DNA of 64,000 nt, taken from the NCBI GenBank assembly GCA_026182355.1, contig JAPFBL010000583.1, positions 62,001 through 126,000 of the forward strand. Reading direction: 5' to 3'. Each line of letters begins with the position of its first letter. Positions within the stretch are counted from its first letter, which is position 1. The notes under the pieces were generated by a model. It was not told the DNA's origin and did not search any database. It saw only the letters and a list, made by a program, of their open reading frames with translations. This DNA comes from Hermatobates lingyangjiaoensis. Taxonomy: Eukaryota > Arthropoda > Insecta > Hemiptera > Hermatobatidae. The translations under genes and the position numbers were made by a program. Positions 1 through 10,105 of the stretch are shown here, in pieces.

Positions 1-152
1 CCTCCTGAAGACGGTCAAACCAATAATTAGAGACTGTAAGTGTGTGCTTAAATTTCTGTAGTTGTTCAAATTTCCTTTTTATACATTGAACTATATTTGT
101 CCGTTTCGGATCGTATTTCCAACGAAAAAGTATATATATATATATATATATA
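1..152 (+). mobile_element. Family B PLE remnant with decayed hammerhead, ending in (TA)n
   Basis: Core CTGAAGA at 5-11, a GG/CC stem (13-14 with 20-21) and the AATT-A-GAGA block at 25-33 match the family B hammerhead seen intact at 42853-42886, but the G of the GAA element is lost, so cleavage is unlikely. The tail (ACTGTAAGTGTG, then TTTGTCCGTTTCGGATCG) is the family B 3' end and runs into (TA)n at 131-152. The other arm, if any, lies outside the window. Confidence 0.6.
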
Positions 153-447
153 TCAGTGTTTTGTGAGTGTGTCTGTGATTGTGTGATTGTTTGGTAGCTA
201 TTTTATTAGATAATAACATGGTACTTATTTTCACTCTACGAAGAGTTGTTACCAAAGATCGCGATATCACATCATTAAGTCAGACTAATAAAGTCTACTT
301 AAGAGAACTTTGTACTTGATTTAAACTTCAAATATACGTTTGAAAAAAATGTTTCAGTAATATACTTATTGAAGCTAGATATCTTGAGGTTTTTTTTTCA
401 GAGTTAGAAAACATATTTGTTATTTTTGAAATCATAAAACAACCAAC

Positions 448-635
448 CTGAGATGAGGATATCTCCGTGAAGAGTAGCTGCCAGGGATGTGACGGGGCCA
501 CGATTGTGGTCAATCTTGACTTTGACCTCGCCTGTTTCGATGTCTGTGACAATGATTCTCGAGTCTTCACCTCCACTGACTACGGCCTTGTTGCCTAGAG
601 CAATAGTCACGCACAGTACTGCCTCAGTGTGCTCA
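448..635 (-). CDS. NWD-like NACHT/WD-repeat protein, exon 8 of those visible (WD40 repeats)
   Basis: Read on minus, the exon starts after TTTACAG at 636 and ends at CAG|GTTGGT (donor at 447). It supplies one base, 62 codons and one base. The preceding exon ends with two bases, so the junction gives Ser. The peptide has WD40 pattern: HTEAVLCV start, then GNKAVVSGGEDSRIIVTDI (the GGED/VTD strand end), then a second repeat from HNRGPVTSLAA to DILISG. It continues the blade of exon 7. It ends in phase 1, so more WD40 repeats should follow left of base 1. A 66-bp near copy of its centre lies at 736-801. Confidence 0.85.
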
Positions 636-735
636 CTGTAAACAAACAAGGATACAACCGTCATCAGGAGTAGAATGAAGAAGGCAGATCAAATACTTTT
701 GACAGTATAGCCATGCTTTTGAGCTTTGTCAATGT

Positions 736-801
736 GGATGTGACGGGGCCACAAATGTGGTCAATCTTGACCTTGACCTCGCCAGTTTCGATGTCTGTGA
801 C
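736..801 (-). pseudogene. Duplicated fragment of WD40 exon 8
   Basis: These 66 bases match 485-550 inside exon 8 with about four mismatches and no gaps. In the corresponding frame it would read VTDIETGEVKVKIDH and then change. Neither splice site of the exon is copied and the similarity stops abruptly on both sides. It is a partial local duplication about 185 bp upstream of the exon in transcription terms, not a usable exon. Confidence 0.75.
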
Positions 802-1029
802 CACGAAAAACTGTTAAAAACAAATAAAAGAAAGGGAACAATACATATCAGATATAATGGCCAAGGTAGCCCAGTCGATTACGTGCTTACCTCTGGACTG
901 GAAAATTCCAATCAGGTCTCGAGTTATTCTCTCGGGAAGTGGAGAATCAAGGGTGTTGAGTTATAGGTTTATAGACACAACAGGGCGGTCACTCGATAAA
1001 GTTTAGGAAACACTGGGTTAACTGAATCT

Positions 1030-1550
1030 CAAAAAATCATGGAAATATTTAAACATCATACATATAATGTAAGTACTTCAATAAATATGAAATCCTTAAC
1101 TCGTGTAATTCATTCAGGGGAACATATAGAAAAAGGTATATTTATTTATTATATGTTTACAGGTAGCAGACCAGGATGAGTGATATCATACTAGAGGTAT
1201 GAGAAACAGGGATGTAATTTTTAAGAAATTTCCCTAGTGTAAAAAAAAAATTTCAGCACTTTCCAAGATATGATATTTTTTAAAGATTTTCTAAGGAAAT
1301 TTTCAAAAACTGAGGTTCATAACATCATGGAAATCCCAAGTTAATGGTAATTTCAGTAAAAAAAATATTGTATTTTTAATTTTATTATTTTGTACAAATT
1401 TGAAGATAGCAATTGTATTTTGGTCAGGTATGTTCAAAAGTTAATCTGGGATATCCTTTCTAGTCCATATGTTTGCTTTTTTTACATACTATATAATTAA
1501 ATTCATCTCGAAGGGTTTCAAAGGTAGTTCATTATTTTACTATTTTAAGG
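1030..1550. other. Intronic AT-rich DNA with no recognised feature
   Basis: No sustained open frame, tandem array or known element ends were found. It contains only short A and T runs. Confidence 0.5.
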
Positions 1551-1950
1551 TATTCTTTTCTTGACCACAAATTACTAATAAACACTTTTTCTTCTTCTTG
1601 GAATTTGGCCAGGGTAAATATTTGGAATCACCTTTTCGCCAGCGTTTCATCTTTATTTTAAGACATCCTCAGGGTTATAAACTAATAAAAACAATAAACA
1701 TTCGTCATATCTACCTTACATTCATCATTAAAAATTCAAAAAAAACTTACATATACTATATAAGGCCAGCTTCTAATAACGAACAAACAAAACCGTTATC
1801 TCACTGTTTTGTTGGTTCCTCACCTGAAGATGTCATAAAATAAAGGCGAAACGTTGGCGAAAAGGTGATTCCAAATATTAACCCTTACCAAATTCCGAGA
1901 AGAATAAAAAGTGTTTATTAGTAATTGTGGTCAAGAAAACAATACTTTAT
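1551..1950. mobile_element. Family D PLE head-to-head pair
   Basis: The left arm (about 1551-1690, minus sense) and right arm (about 1800-1950, plus sense) are imperfect inverted copies. Both carry hammerhead-like blocks: left, read on minus, has CTGAGGA and GAAACGCT before GGC; right has CTGAAGA near 1825 and GAAACGTTGGC near 1850. The outer ends read outward to TTGTGGTCAAGAAAA. The same family recurs at 7578-7911. Stem II is damaged in both arms, so activity is doubtful. Confidence 0.7.
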
Positions 1951-2073
1951 ATATATATTCGACCGTAATAGCGGTCGAAATATTGAAAGTGAGTCTTTTG
2001 TTATGTTTCAGTCTATTTGTCACTGTTTATTTTAAGTGTTATCTGTCCTGCCGGACCGTTTTTCGTTTATCAT

Positions 2074-2112
<39 letters not shown>

Positions 2113-2536
2113 AGAGTCACGCAAGAGAAGCTCACAATGTATCTTTAACACGTAAATGTTAGAGAAAAGTACAATAATACTACAGAACAATAGTGATTCT
2201 AACCAATTAAGAATACTTAAAGCACTCTATATAAAAGACTTGAACCCTACTTAAAACTCTCAAATTTGCGAAATGAACATTACCCCGAGTTGTAGGAATT
2301 TTGATAATTCCTGCAAACCGACAATGGTTATAAGTGGATTAGCTGCGTTGGAAAGTAGCATTGATCAATGAGGTGAACAGCCATGAGAAGTTAACGTTTG
2401 GTTAGGCTGGCTAGCACAGTCAACCAAACGTATCACGTCTGAAATGGCGAATTTAGTTGATACGATCCTGCAATCTGAGTGGCTCGTAATTTTAATTTGC
2501 ATATTCTGATTGGATAGAGTTTTTCTTCAGTTTTGT

Positions 2537-2568
<32 letters not shown>

Positions 2569-3002
2569 GTTATTTTCCATATCATTAACCCGATGATGAC
2601 TTGTGTAGAAGTCGAAAGCTTGTTCGTGCGCATTTTAACTTATGTAAGTACTTGTTTTTTGTCACTGTAATTGTTTTTATTCTCGGTATTTGTTTTTTAA
2701 TTCATTGTAATTGTCGTTTGTATTTTGAATTTTATTTTGTGTCGTATTAAAAAGTTTTGACTTTCGTCTGTAAGTTGTGATTTTCTTTTTACAACTGCTC
2801 ATGCCAAATTAAGATGTCTCTTGGGCAATTGATATGGCTTTTAACACCAGCCCACCGCAAGGTTGTTCGTAAATTGGAGCAGACCAGCTTAAAAGTCGTT
2901 AACGCAGAGCCTGCTGTGTACTTTAACGAAACATTTTACGTTACGTGTTTAAGTGTGATTTGCTGCCATCATATACAAATATATATATATATATATATAT
3001 AA
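2537..3002 (+). mobile_element. Family F PLE unit: hammerhead, leader, ORF start, (TA)n
   Basis: Between two (TA)n tracts lie a family F hammerhead (2590-2621), a T-rich leader of about 190 bases and an ORF opening at ATG 2814. The peptide begins MSLGQLIWLL and contains HRKVVRKLEQ and KVVNAEPAVYFN. It reads straight into (TA)n as IYIYI. Equivalent peptides occur at 42388-42545, 46630-46790 and 52800-52988, so a conserved N-terminal coding block is being copied. I infer this is the 5' part (pLTR plus ORF start) of a PLE. Confidence 0.65.
2590..2625 (+). ncRNA. Hammerhead ribozyme motif, family F (U4 changed to C)
   Basis: The core is CCGATGA (2590-2596) instead of CTGATGA, followed by one extra T. 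Stem II is GACTT (2598-2602) with AAGTC (2609-2613), then GAA, stem III AGCT (2617-2620) and U17 at 2621. Pairing is excellent but U4 is a conserved core base in hammerheads, so activity should be low. The minus-strand copy near 53040 has the same C. Confidence 0.6.
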
Positions 3003-3203
3003 AGATTTCACATGAACACGTGAAATAACAATCAATGATTAAACCACAATATGAAATGGGAAAACAAGACTAAGATATTTCATCCATAACAAGCGGTCTT
3101 CGTCAGAGTCCAACTCAGTTGAGTTTTCGACTCTGACGAAGACCGCTTGTTATGATTAAAAGATCTTAGTCTTGTTTTCCCATTTCATATCGTGGTTTGA
3201 TCA
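3003..3203. mobile_element. Family A PLE head-to-head pair between (TA)n tracts
   Basis: The left minus-sense arm starts AAAGATTTCACATGAACACG. Both arms include a family A hammerhead: minus core near 3105-3115, plus core CTGACGA near 3131-3137. They meet at a short centre near 3115-3127. Outer ends sit directly on (TA)n at about 2979-3002 and 3204-3241. The stem III of the left copy is mutated (AAATATCT type), and the right has TTAAAAGATCT where GTTGAAAGATCT is usual. Confidence 0.75.
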
Positions 3204-3204
3204 T

Positions 3205-3244
<40 letters not shown>

Positions 3245-3247
3245 GCT

Positions 3248-3278
<31 letters not shown>

Positions 3279-3302
3279 GCACGCACGCACGCACTCACGC
3301 AC
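3204..3302. repeat. Compound microsatellite (TA)n-(CA)n-(GCAC)n
   Basis: About 38 bases of TA are followed by about 26 bases of CA and then GCAC units. Confidence 0.9.
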
Positions 3303-4034
3303 AAACATCGAGAATTAAACATTGACTTTAACTATTGAATAACAAAGACTAATTCCAACTATGATTCTCTAAACTGAAATAAACATTTTTTTACAGTTTT
3401 AAGAAAAGCTGTAAAAAAATTTTTTTTTAACTCGTAGAATAATAGAAATACCTTTAAAGTAATAAAAAAGAAAGAACAATAAACTTGCCGGGGATACACT
3501 AAAGGAAATCCTCACTGCCTGCCTTTATTTTATTTATAACTATAAACTACTTTCCTAGAACAGTATAAAATAGAAGACTTTATACTATCGAAATTCTAGC
3601 CTTTTAAAGACATTTGATTTGGATATGAAATAATTGAAAAACAGATGACATTGGAGTTTAAGTTGGTGTTTTTCTATTGAGATTTATAAAAGTTACTGTG
3701 TCAATAAAATAAGAATTTTTTTTTTTTTATTTAGCTAATGGATGAAGGCAAGGTAAACTTGATTTAAAGGGTTTTTTTAAATACAGGTGTGGGGGGGGGG
3801 GGGGTACACTGGTCCTTAGTCAACAGAATTAAATACATCGCCTAATACCATCAGCCAACATGCGGTGATTCAAAAAAAAAAAATCTTTAAACAGAGGGAG
3901 GAAAAAAAAGAGAAAAAAAATAAGATCGAAAGGTAAAGAAAAAACAAAAATAAATGATATGGTAATGAGATTTGTGTTTTAAGAAGGTATTTAAAAACAC
4001 TTTTGTGTTTTATTCTTCACTTTCCTATCGGTGT

Positions 4035-4296
4035 ACACCAGGGGTGCTCACACTTTTTCAGTATGCGAGCTACTTATAAAATGACCAAGTCAAAATGATC
4101 TACCCACCCATAAAAGCCGTTGTTATTTTAAAATATATTGAAGATTCTTACCTTGTATTACTGCATGACCCAATATTGTAAGAATATAATTTTTCAATAT
4201 GTTTTTGTAATTACCATATAAGAATAATAAAATAGTGATACAGCTGTTTTTGTAGCTTTTCATTGTGCTCAAAGACAGAGGTTTTACAGAAGAATC

Positions 4297-4335
<39 letters not shown>
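4035..4335 (+). mobile_element. hAT-like element end plus (CA)n
   Basis: CAGGGGTGCTCACACTTTTT near 4041 is the typical start of hAT-type non-autonomous elements (CAGGGGT...). I found no matching opposite end. A (CA)n tract occupies about 4299-4335. The preceding 3330-4030 is AT-rich with a G run at 3790-3803 and no gene. Confidence 0.4.
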
Positions 4336-4339
<4 letters not shown>

Positions 4340-4343
4340 TATA

Positions 4344-4440
4344 TATATATATATTCGTGTATACTGGCAGCAAGTCTTCTTTTAAACAAGTGTTGTTAAA
4401 AAGCACAGCGGCTTCAGCATTAATAATCTTTTTAGAAAGA
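4344..4440 (-). mobile_element. PLE N-terminal ORF fragment between (TA)n tracts
   Basis: On minus it encodes NAEAAVLFNN and then, after CLKEDLLPVYT, runs into IYIYI, the same peptide order as at 52800-52988. It is 5'-truncated and has at least one frame break relative to that copy. Confidence 0.6.
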
Positions 4441-4471
4441 TGTTATATATATATATATATATATATAACGC

Positions 4472-4564
4472 GAGTACTTAGCACTTCTTCCCGATGACGA
4501 CAGATGTCGAAATATCGAAGTGAGTTCTGTAGTGTCTTTCTGTGTTCTTTTCTCTGTGTCAAAG

Positions 4565-4566
<2 letters not shown>
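4472..4566 (+). mobile_element. Family E PLE fragment, single plus-sense copy
   Basis: A short insert between (TA)n tracts carrying the hammerhead at 4487-4520 followed by the tail TTCTGTAGTGTCTTTCTGTG and GTCAAAG before (TA)n. There is no opposite arm. Confidence 0.7.
4487..4520 (+). ncRNA. Hammerhead ribozyme motif, family E
   Basis: Stem I CTTC (4487-4490) pairs with GAAG (4517-4520). The core is CCGATGA (4491-4497, U4 to C), with an extra C at 4498. Stem II is GACA/TGTC (4499-4502 with 4505-4508), then GAA, stem III ATAT (4512-4515) and C17 at 4516. Predicted cleavage is 4516/4517, though the U4 change argues against strong activity. Confidence 0.65.
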
Positions 4567-4598
<32 letters not shown>

Positions 4599-4602
4599 AT
4601 AT

Positions 4603-4728
4603 ATAAATGATCAAACCACAATAAGAAAATGGGAAAACAAGACTAAGATCTTTCAACTGTAACAAGCGGTCTTCGTCAGAGTCAAAAACCCAAAACTTGT
4701 TATTTCACGTGTTTATGTGAAATCTTTA
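4603..4728. mobile_element. Family A PLE pair, right arm reduced to the 3' tail
   Basis: The minus-sense arm (4603-4680) includes the whole family A hammerhead: plus-strand AAGATCTTTC at about 4646 and TCTTCGTCAGAGTC near 4670. The plus-sense arm retains only TTGTTATTTCACGTGTTT and the tail to (TA)n. The two arms stop at different points, as expected for independent 5' truncation. Confidence 0.75.
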
Positions 4729-4743
4729 TATATATACATATAT

Positions 4744-5071
4744 AACAGATTCAATAATATATCGACCGTTTGATAGAATAGGTGTGTTCTCTAATCGGGG
4801 TTCGGTCAATTTTCCAGGATAAAAAATCAAACTCTCGTTGCCAACGTTTCGGTTTTATTTAAAACCTTTTTCATAGGCAGAAGTAAGAATTTTTTAACTA
4901 AGAAAATGAAATTTACATTGTTGTTCCTTTAAATAATGTAAATTTCATTTTCTTAGTTAAAAAATTCTTACTTCTGCCTATGAAAAAGGTTTTAAATAAA
5001 ACCGAAACGTTGGCAACGAGAGTTTGATTTTTTATCCTGGAAAATTGACCGAACCCCGATTAGAGAACACA

Positions 5072-5072
<1 letters not shown>
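4744..5072. mobile_element. Family J PLE head-to-head pair, intron-less copy
   Basis: The arms are near-perfect inverted copies meeting around 4915-4935. Both match the ends of the PLE at 20851-22795, including the outer AGGTGTGTTCTCTAATCGGG and the block CCGAAACGTTGGCAACGAG. At 4874-4880 and about 4972-4978 the sequence passes directly from CTTACTTCT to GCCTATG. The large element has a 130-bp GT-AG intron at exactly this point. (TA)n of over 50 bases follows at 5073-5127. Confidence 0.85.
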
Positions 5073-5126
<54 letters not shown>

Positions 5127-5132
<6 letters not shown>

Positions 5133-5364
5133 AACACTAGTCCAGGCCTTTTTAAATTAGATGAATTTCTAATTGAAGGAATTATCAAACAAATCAAGAC
5201 TATTTCAACAGTTATAGGGAAAAATACTGTCAATGATGCCAATCTTACTCCTTCTTTAAATCAAAATTCATAACCTGCTTACAACTTGTATTCACTTGCT
5301 CTCTGACGACGTGAAAACGAAAGGCCTTAGAGCGACTATCTTCTTTAATTTGTGGTGAGTTACC

Positions 5365-5370
<6 letters not shown>
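5127..5370 (+). mobile_element. Family I PLE 3' end: ORF C-terminus, stop, hammerhead
   Basis: After (TA)n an open frame encodes VNTSPGLFKLDEFL then IKQIKTISTVIGKN and stops near 5270. A hammerhead follows at 5298-5333, then about 35 bases to the next (TA)n. I read it as a 5'-truncated PLE copy whose last codons, stop, ribozyme and tail are preserved. The peptide itself has no motif I can name. Confidence 0.55.
5298..5333 (+). ncRNA. Hammerhead ribozyme motif, family I
   Basis: Stem I GCTCT (5298-5302) pairs with AGAGC (5329-5333). Core CTGACGA is at 5303-5309, with an extra C at 5310. Stem II is only GT/AC closed by GAAA (5311-5318). GAA is at 5319-5321, stem III AGGCCT at 5322-5327 and U17 at 5328. 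All core bases fit, so this is a plausible active minimal ribozyme cut at 5328/5329. Confidence 0.75.
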
Positions 5371-5405
<35 letters not shown>

Positions 5406-5408
<3 letters not shown>

Positions 5409-6058
5409 ATTACCATCCCTAATCCTTCCTTCGATTCCCCTCCCAACCATCACTCCTACCCTATTCATGTCAATACCTCTTGTACCTCTTCCAACTGCGT
5501 TTACCGACTGGATTGCACTCAGTGCGACTCTTTTTATGTTGGCTTGACTTCCACTAAGCTAAGCCTTCGTATGAATGGTCATAGGGCTTCAGTCGGTAAG
5601 CGTAGTAATCCTATAGCCATTCATGCATACTCTCATGGCCTCAGCTTCAATGACTGTTTCCGAGTTCAAATACTTAATCAGATCCCCGATTCTAATACGA
5701 AAGTAACGTTAAGAGCTTCTGAGGAAGCATACATATGCTTGCTTGCTGTTCGTTCCTTCCCCTGGACTCAACCTCAACCGTTAATTATTATTATAATTAT
5801 TTTAAAAGCGTTTTTTTTTAAATTTTTTATGTTGTTATTATGTTTTTATTCGTTTTTTACTTTTTAATTTGGCTTTTCACTTCCTTCCCCTCCCTTCTCG
5901 CTGGGTGGTTGTAGTGGGGGTACTGACTGCTACTACAGTTGTGCTGCTACTATTCGTGCTCAGTCGCCGCTCTGCCTTCCTCCCTGACTCTTCGCCTCCT
6001 GATGATGACGATGGTCAAAATATAGAAATGAGTTATTGTGTCTATCTATAACTCACTA
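5406..6058 (+). pseudogene. PLE GIY-YIG endonuclease fragment and 3' region
   Basis: The frame from about 5410 to 5800 encodes the C-terminal GIY-YIG type domain of a Penelope-like element. Landmarks are CVYRLDCTQCDSFYVGLTS, the conserved MNGHRASVG, then HAYSHGLSF and KVTLRASEEAYICLLAVRS. The reverse transcriptase is missing: the copy is truncated at (TA)n on its 5' side. A decayed hammerhead lies near 6000-6030 (CTGATGATGACGATGGTC, then GAAATGAG). The same C-terminal peptide (VTLRASEEALISLLGGRS) is encoded by the family E pair at 60178-60905. Confidence 0.75.
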
Positions 6059-6068
6059 TATATATAAA

Positions 6069-6831
<763 letters not shown>

Positions 6832-7444
6832 TTTATAATAATATCATAACGTAACCATTAGTTATAAATGTAAATATTCATACTATCTAAATACAATAAT
6901 ATATAATTCTATCCAAACCAGCATAATATTATAATGTAATCAAATTATATGTAAATATTGTACTTCAAATTACTTCAAAACATGTAAAACTAGTTCTATA
7001 TTGCATGTAATACACATTGTGGAGCATGCTGTATCTCAAATAAATTCCCTCATGGCAGGGGTACTGCCTGTGAGGAAAAACAAACACACATACACACTCA
7101 CACACACAGAAAGTGACTTTTTCTTCAAAGTTGTGTGCGATCTACCACTATTGGCCTCGCTATCGAGTGGTAGATCGCAATCGACGTATTGAAACACACC
7201 TGATGTCACATTGTAGAATAATATTTTCTGCAATAATATGCTTTAAATCTATGACGATTTTATATCGAGAAAATAGTTTTCGTTATTATATAGGATGATT
7301 CAAAAAAGTCAAAATTCAAAAACTATTGACTAATTTCATTTTATAAATATTTTATTAAAAAAAACAAAAATAAAAGTAAAAACCATTACTTGTGGAAACT
7401 GTTCTAGTGTGCCATTTACTCATAAAGGGAGAATTTCCAAAATT

Positions 7445-8010
7445 ATGTCTCAAACAAAAAAAAGTTTAATATCAAGACTAACAACGCCTTTCGAACACGT
7501 AGTGATCTTTTTCAGGTTTACATAAAAAAAACACTCTCACGTTCTTAAAGCTCACAGATATGTATACTTTTTAGATGAAAAGGAATTGTTTTCTTGACCA
7601 CAATTACTAATAAACACTTTTTTCTTCTTCTTGGAATTTAGTCAGGGTTAATATATGGAATCACCTTTTCGCCAACGTTTCGTCTTTATTTTAAGACATC
7701 CTCAGGGGTATAAACTAATAGAAAACAATGGACATAAATAAATCATAAAATAAATAATTTTGTGATGAATGTAAAGTAGATATGACAAATGTCCATTGGT
7801 TTTTTGTTAGTTTATAGCCCTGAGGATGTCTTAAAATAAAGACGAAACGTTGGCAAAAAAGGTGATCAATATATTAACCCTGACCAAATTCCAAGAACAA
7901 AAAGTGTTTATTTTTTAGATGTACACCTGAAAAAGGTTACTAAGTGTTCGAAACGCTTTGTTTTCATATTAGGCTTTTTTTTTGTTTGGAGACGTCATTT
8001 TTGAAATCTC
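7445..8010. mobile_element. Family C-like PLE pair interrupted by a family D pair
   Basis: The left minus-sense arm at about 7445-7577 contains AACGCCTTTCGAACACG. The right plus-sense arm at about 7912-8010 contains TGTTCGAAACGCTTTG. The inner segment 7578-7911 is a complete family D pair flanked by TTTTTAGATG on both sides (7568-7577 and 7912-7921). This is nested insertion with a 10-bp target duplication. Confidence 0.75.
7817..7854 (+). ncRNA. Hammerhead ribozyme, family D
   Basis: Stem I GCC (7817-7819) pairs with GGC (7852-7854). Core CTGAGGA is at 7820-7826, with an extra T at 7827. Stem II is GTC/GAC (7828-7830 with 7841-7843), then GAA (7844-7846), stem III ACGT (7847-7850) and U17 at 7851. 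Every conserved position is present. Predicted cleavage is 7851/7852. The opposite arm carries the same motif on minus near 7670-7715. Confidence 0.8.
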
Positions 8011-8164
8011 CCTATATGGAAAAAAGGTTTGTTTTAAAAAGTTAGAAAAAAAAGTTTTTGTTTTATATTTCAGTTCCAGAAATATAAATTGTAAAATAAA
8101 ACTATACACGTTTTTTTTTAATTATATGACGATTTTATATCGATGACCTAGCGTTCGTATTATA

Positions 8165-8560
8165 CAGGATTTTTGGAAAAGAATGGCTTACATTGGGGAA
8201 TTTCAACAAATTACGTCTCCACAAAAGAAAAAGTTTAATATGAAAACTAACAACGCGTTTCGGACACTTAGTGTTTTCTTGACGTTCGAAACGCAGGATT
8301 TTTGAAAAAGAATGGTCTACATTGGGGAATTTCAACAAATTACGTCTCCACAAAAGAAAAAGTTTAATATGAAAACTAACAACGCGTTTCGGACACTTAG
8401 TGTTTTCTTGACGTTCGAAACGCAGGATTTTTGAAAAAGAATGGTCTACATTGGGGAATTTCAACAAATTACGTCTCCACAAAAGAAAAAGTTTAATATG
8501 AAAACTAACAACGCGTTTCGAACACTTAGTGCTTTCTAGACCTTCGAAACGCGTTGTTAC
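8165..8560 (-). repeat. Three tandem 129-bp units derived from a family C-like hammerhead element
   Basis: CAGGATT starts at 8165, 8294 and 8423, an exact 129-bp period. Each unit contains, on minus, a block with GTGTCCGAAACGCGTTG and GTTAGTTTTCATATTAAAC. The core upstream of it reads CAAGAAA rather than CTGANGA, so the ribozyme is not intact. As 129 is 43 codons, a minus frame stays open through the array, but the peptide (KRVVSFHIKLFLLWRRN repeated) looks like a by-product. Confidence 0.85.
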
Positions 8561-8599
8561 TTTTAATATTAAACTGTTGTTTTTTTTGTGGAGACGTAT

Positions 8600-9290
8600 T
8601 TTTTTTTTTAAATTACCCAACACCATTAATTACGCTATAACAGATTGCATAAGAAATAAAGGATGGCCTAATTTTATTTGTCAATATTTTATTTAAAAAA
8701 AAAAAAAAAGCAACGAAAAACTAATGTCAGTTGAAACTTGATTGCAATTAAGTTTGATTTTGCTGTTTCACAAGTGTGCTAAAGGAAGTAAACTGTGAAA
8801 AAAATATGATATCAATGCTATAATAGAATTCCTCTCAGACCAGCGGAGTAGTAACTATTTTTACCGCCTGGGGCGGTATGATTTGCCGCTCCCCCCCCAC
8901 TCCTTCCCTCTGGGCACAGATAATCTGATAAACATCACAGTTCCAGAAAGTTCTAGAAGTATCAAGTCGTCATCAAAGAAAACAAAAGATTTTTCAAAAC
9001 AAACAACACGTAATTCAATTCATAAAAAAGTTGGTGTATTTAAATTAACTGGTAACGCAAACAAAGATAATAAACCTTCAATTTCATTAACAAACAAGTT
9101 TTGAAAAATTTGAAATAAATTTATGTTTAGTTTGCAAATATTATAGTTGAAATATTCGTTAAAATGTATACATAAAAAACATAACAACAATTTCGACGTT
9201 AAAAACTCGTTTTGGTATATAATTTCACATTTTTTTGTTAAATTTTTATTATTTTAATTTTTTTCTATTTTAATCACTTCAAAATGCAGC
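8600..9290. other. AT-rich DNA without recognised genes
   Basis: It holds a poly-A run near 8695 and a short C run near 8889. An open frame at 8883-9104 has no recognisable motif and is probably chance. Confidence 0.4.
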
Positions 9291-9299
9291 TCCCTAGCA

Positions 9300-9605
9300 C
9301 GTGTCATTCGTGGGAGGAAATCAAACTCTCGTTACCGAACGTTTCAGTTTTATTTAAAACCTTTTTCATTACCAAAAGTAAGAATTTTTTAAATATGAAA
9401 ATTAAATTTACATTTCAGGATTCAGTAAATTTTCCAAGATTCAAAAATCGAACTCTTGTTATCGACGAGAATTCAATAAATTTTCTTATTAAAAAATTCT
9501 TACTTCTACCAATGTAAAATATTTTAAATAAAACCGAAGCGTCGACAACGAGAGTTTCATTTTTGAACCGGGAAAATTGACCTAATCCCGATTACGTAAT
9601 ACACC
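9300..9605. mobile_element. Old family J PLE pair
   Basis: The left arm has AAACTCTCGTTACCGAACG and TTTTATTTAAAACCTTTTTC on plus, the inverse of the family J ribozyme region. The right arm has AAATAAAACCGAAGCGTCG near 9530. Many substitutions separate it from the 4744 and 20851 copies. It ends at CACCTATATATTATATATA. Confidence 0.65.
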
Positions 9606-9625
9606 TATATATTATATATATCACT

Positions 9626-10085
9626 GATCAAACCACAATATGAAATGGGAAAACAAGACTAAGATCTTTCAACCTTAACAAGCGGTCTTCGTCAGAGTCA
9701 AAAACCCAACTGAAACACTAGATACAGAAAACATCTGGTGAGGGGTTCAGAAGAGTGGGAAGGAAGAGGGGTATTTTAAAAGGGTAAAAGTGCAGGAAAG
9801 GACTAATGTCCAGAAAGGGATGTTTGGGGAAACAAAGAAGTAGTAAGAAAGAGTAAAAAACTATCCGCTAGCTGTCAACCCTCTTAGAAGAGGCTATTGC
9901 CCTCTTAACTATCCTCACCAGATGTTTTCTGCATCTAGTGTTCCAGTTGGGTTTTTGACTCTGATGAAGACAGCTTATTTCAGTTGAAAGATCTTAGTCT
10001 TATTTTTCCATTTCATATTGTGGTTTGAACATTGATTGTTATTTCACGTGTTTATGTGTTATCTTTTTATTATATACATATATAT
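9626..10085. mobile_element. Family A PLE pair with very unequal arms
   Basis: The left arm (9626 to about 9905, minus sense) extends about 200 bp beyond the hammerhead through GGACTAATGTCCAGAAAGGG to CTATCCGCTAGCTGTCAACC. The right arm (about 9910-10085, plus sense) starts later, at CACCAGATGTTTTCTGCATC. Both have family A hammerhead blocks with small changes. Unequal arms argue for two separately truncated copies, not one fixed palindromic element. Confidence 0.8.
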
Positions 10086-10105
10086 ATCATATGGAATGGA
10101 CTTAC

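Noticed and set aside
5352..5410. Start codon of the GIY-YIG frame at 5352
   Set aside because: The codons before 5410 are (TA)n; the frame is a truncated PLE copy without a genuine start.
8135..8626. 163-codon minus frame with three 43-residue repeats
   Set aside because: It exists because the tandem period (129 bp) is divisible by three and the unit is a ribozyme-bearing element; no start context or domain.
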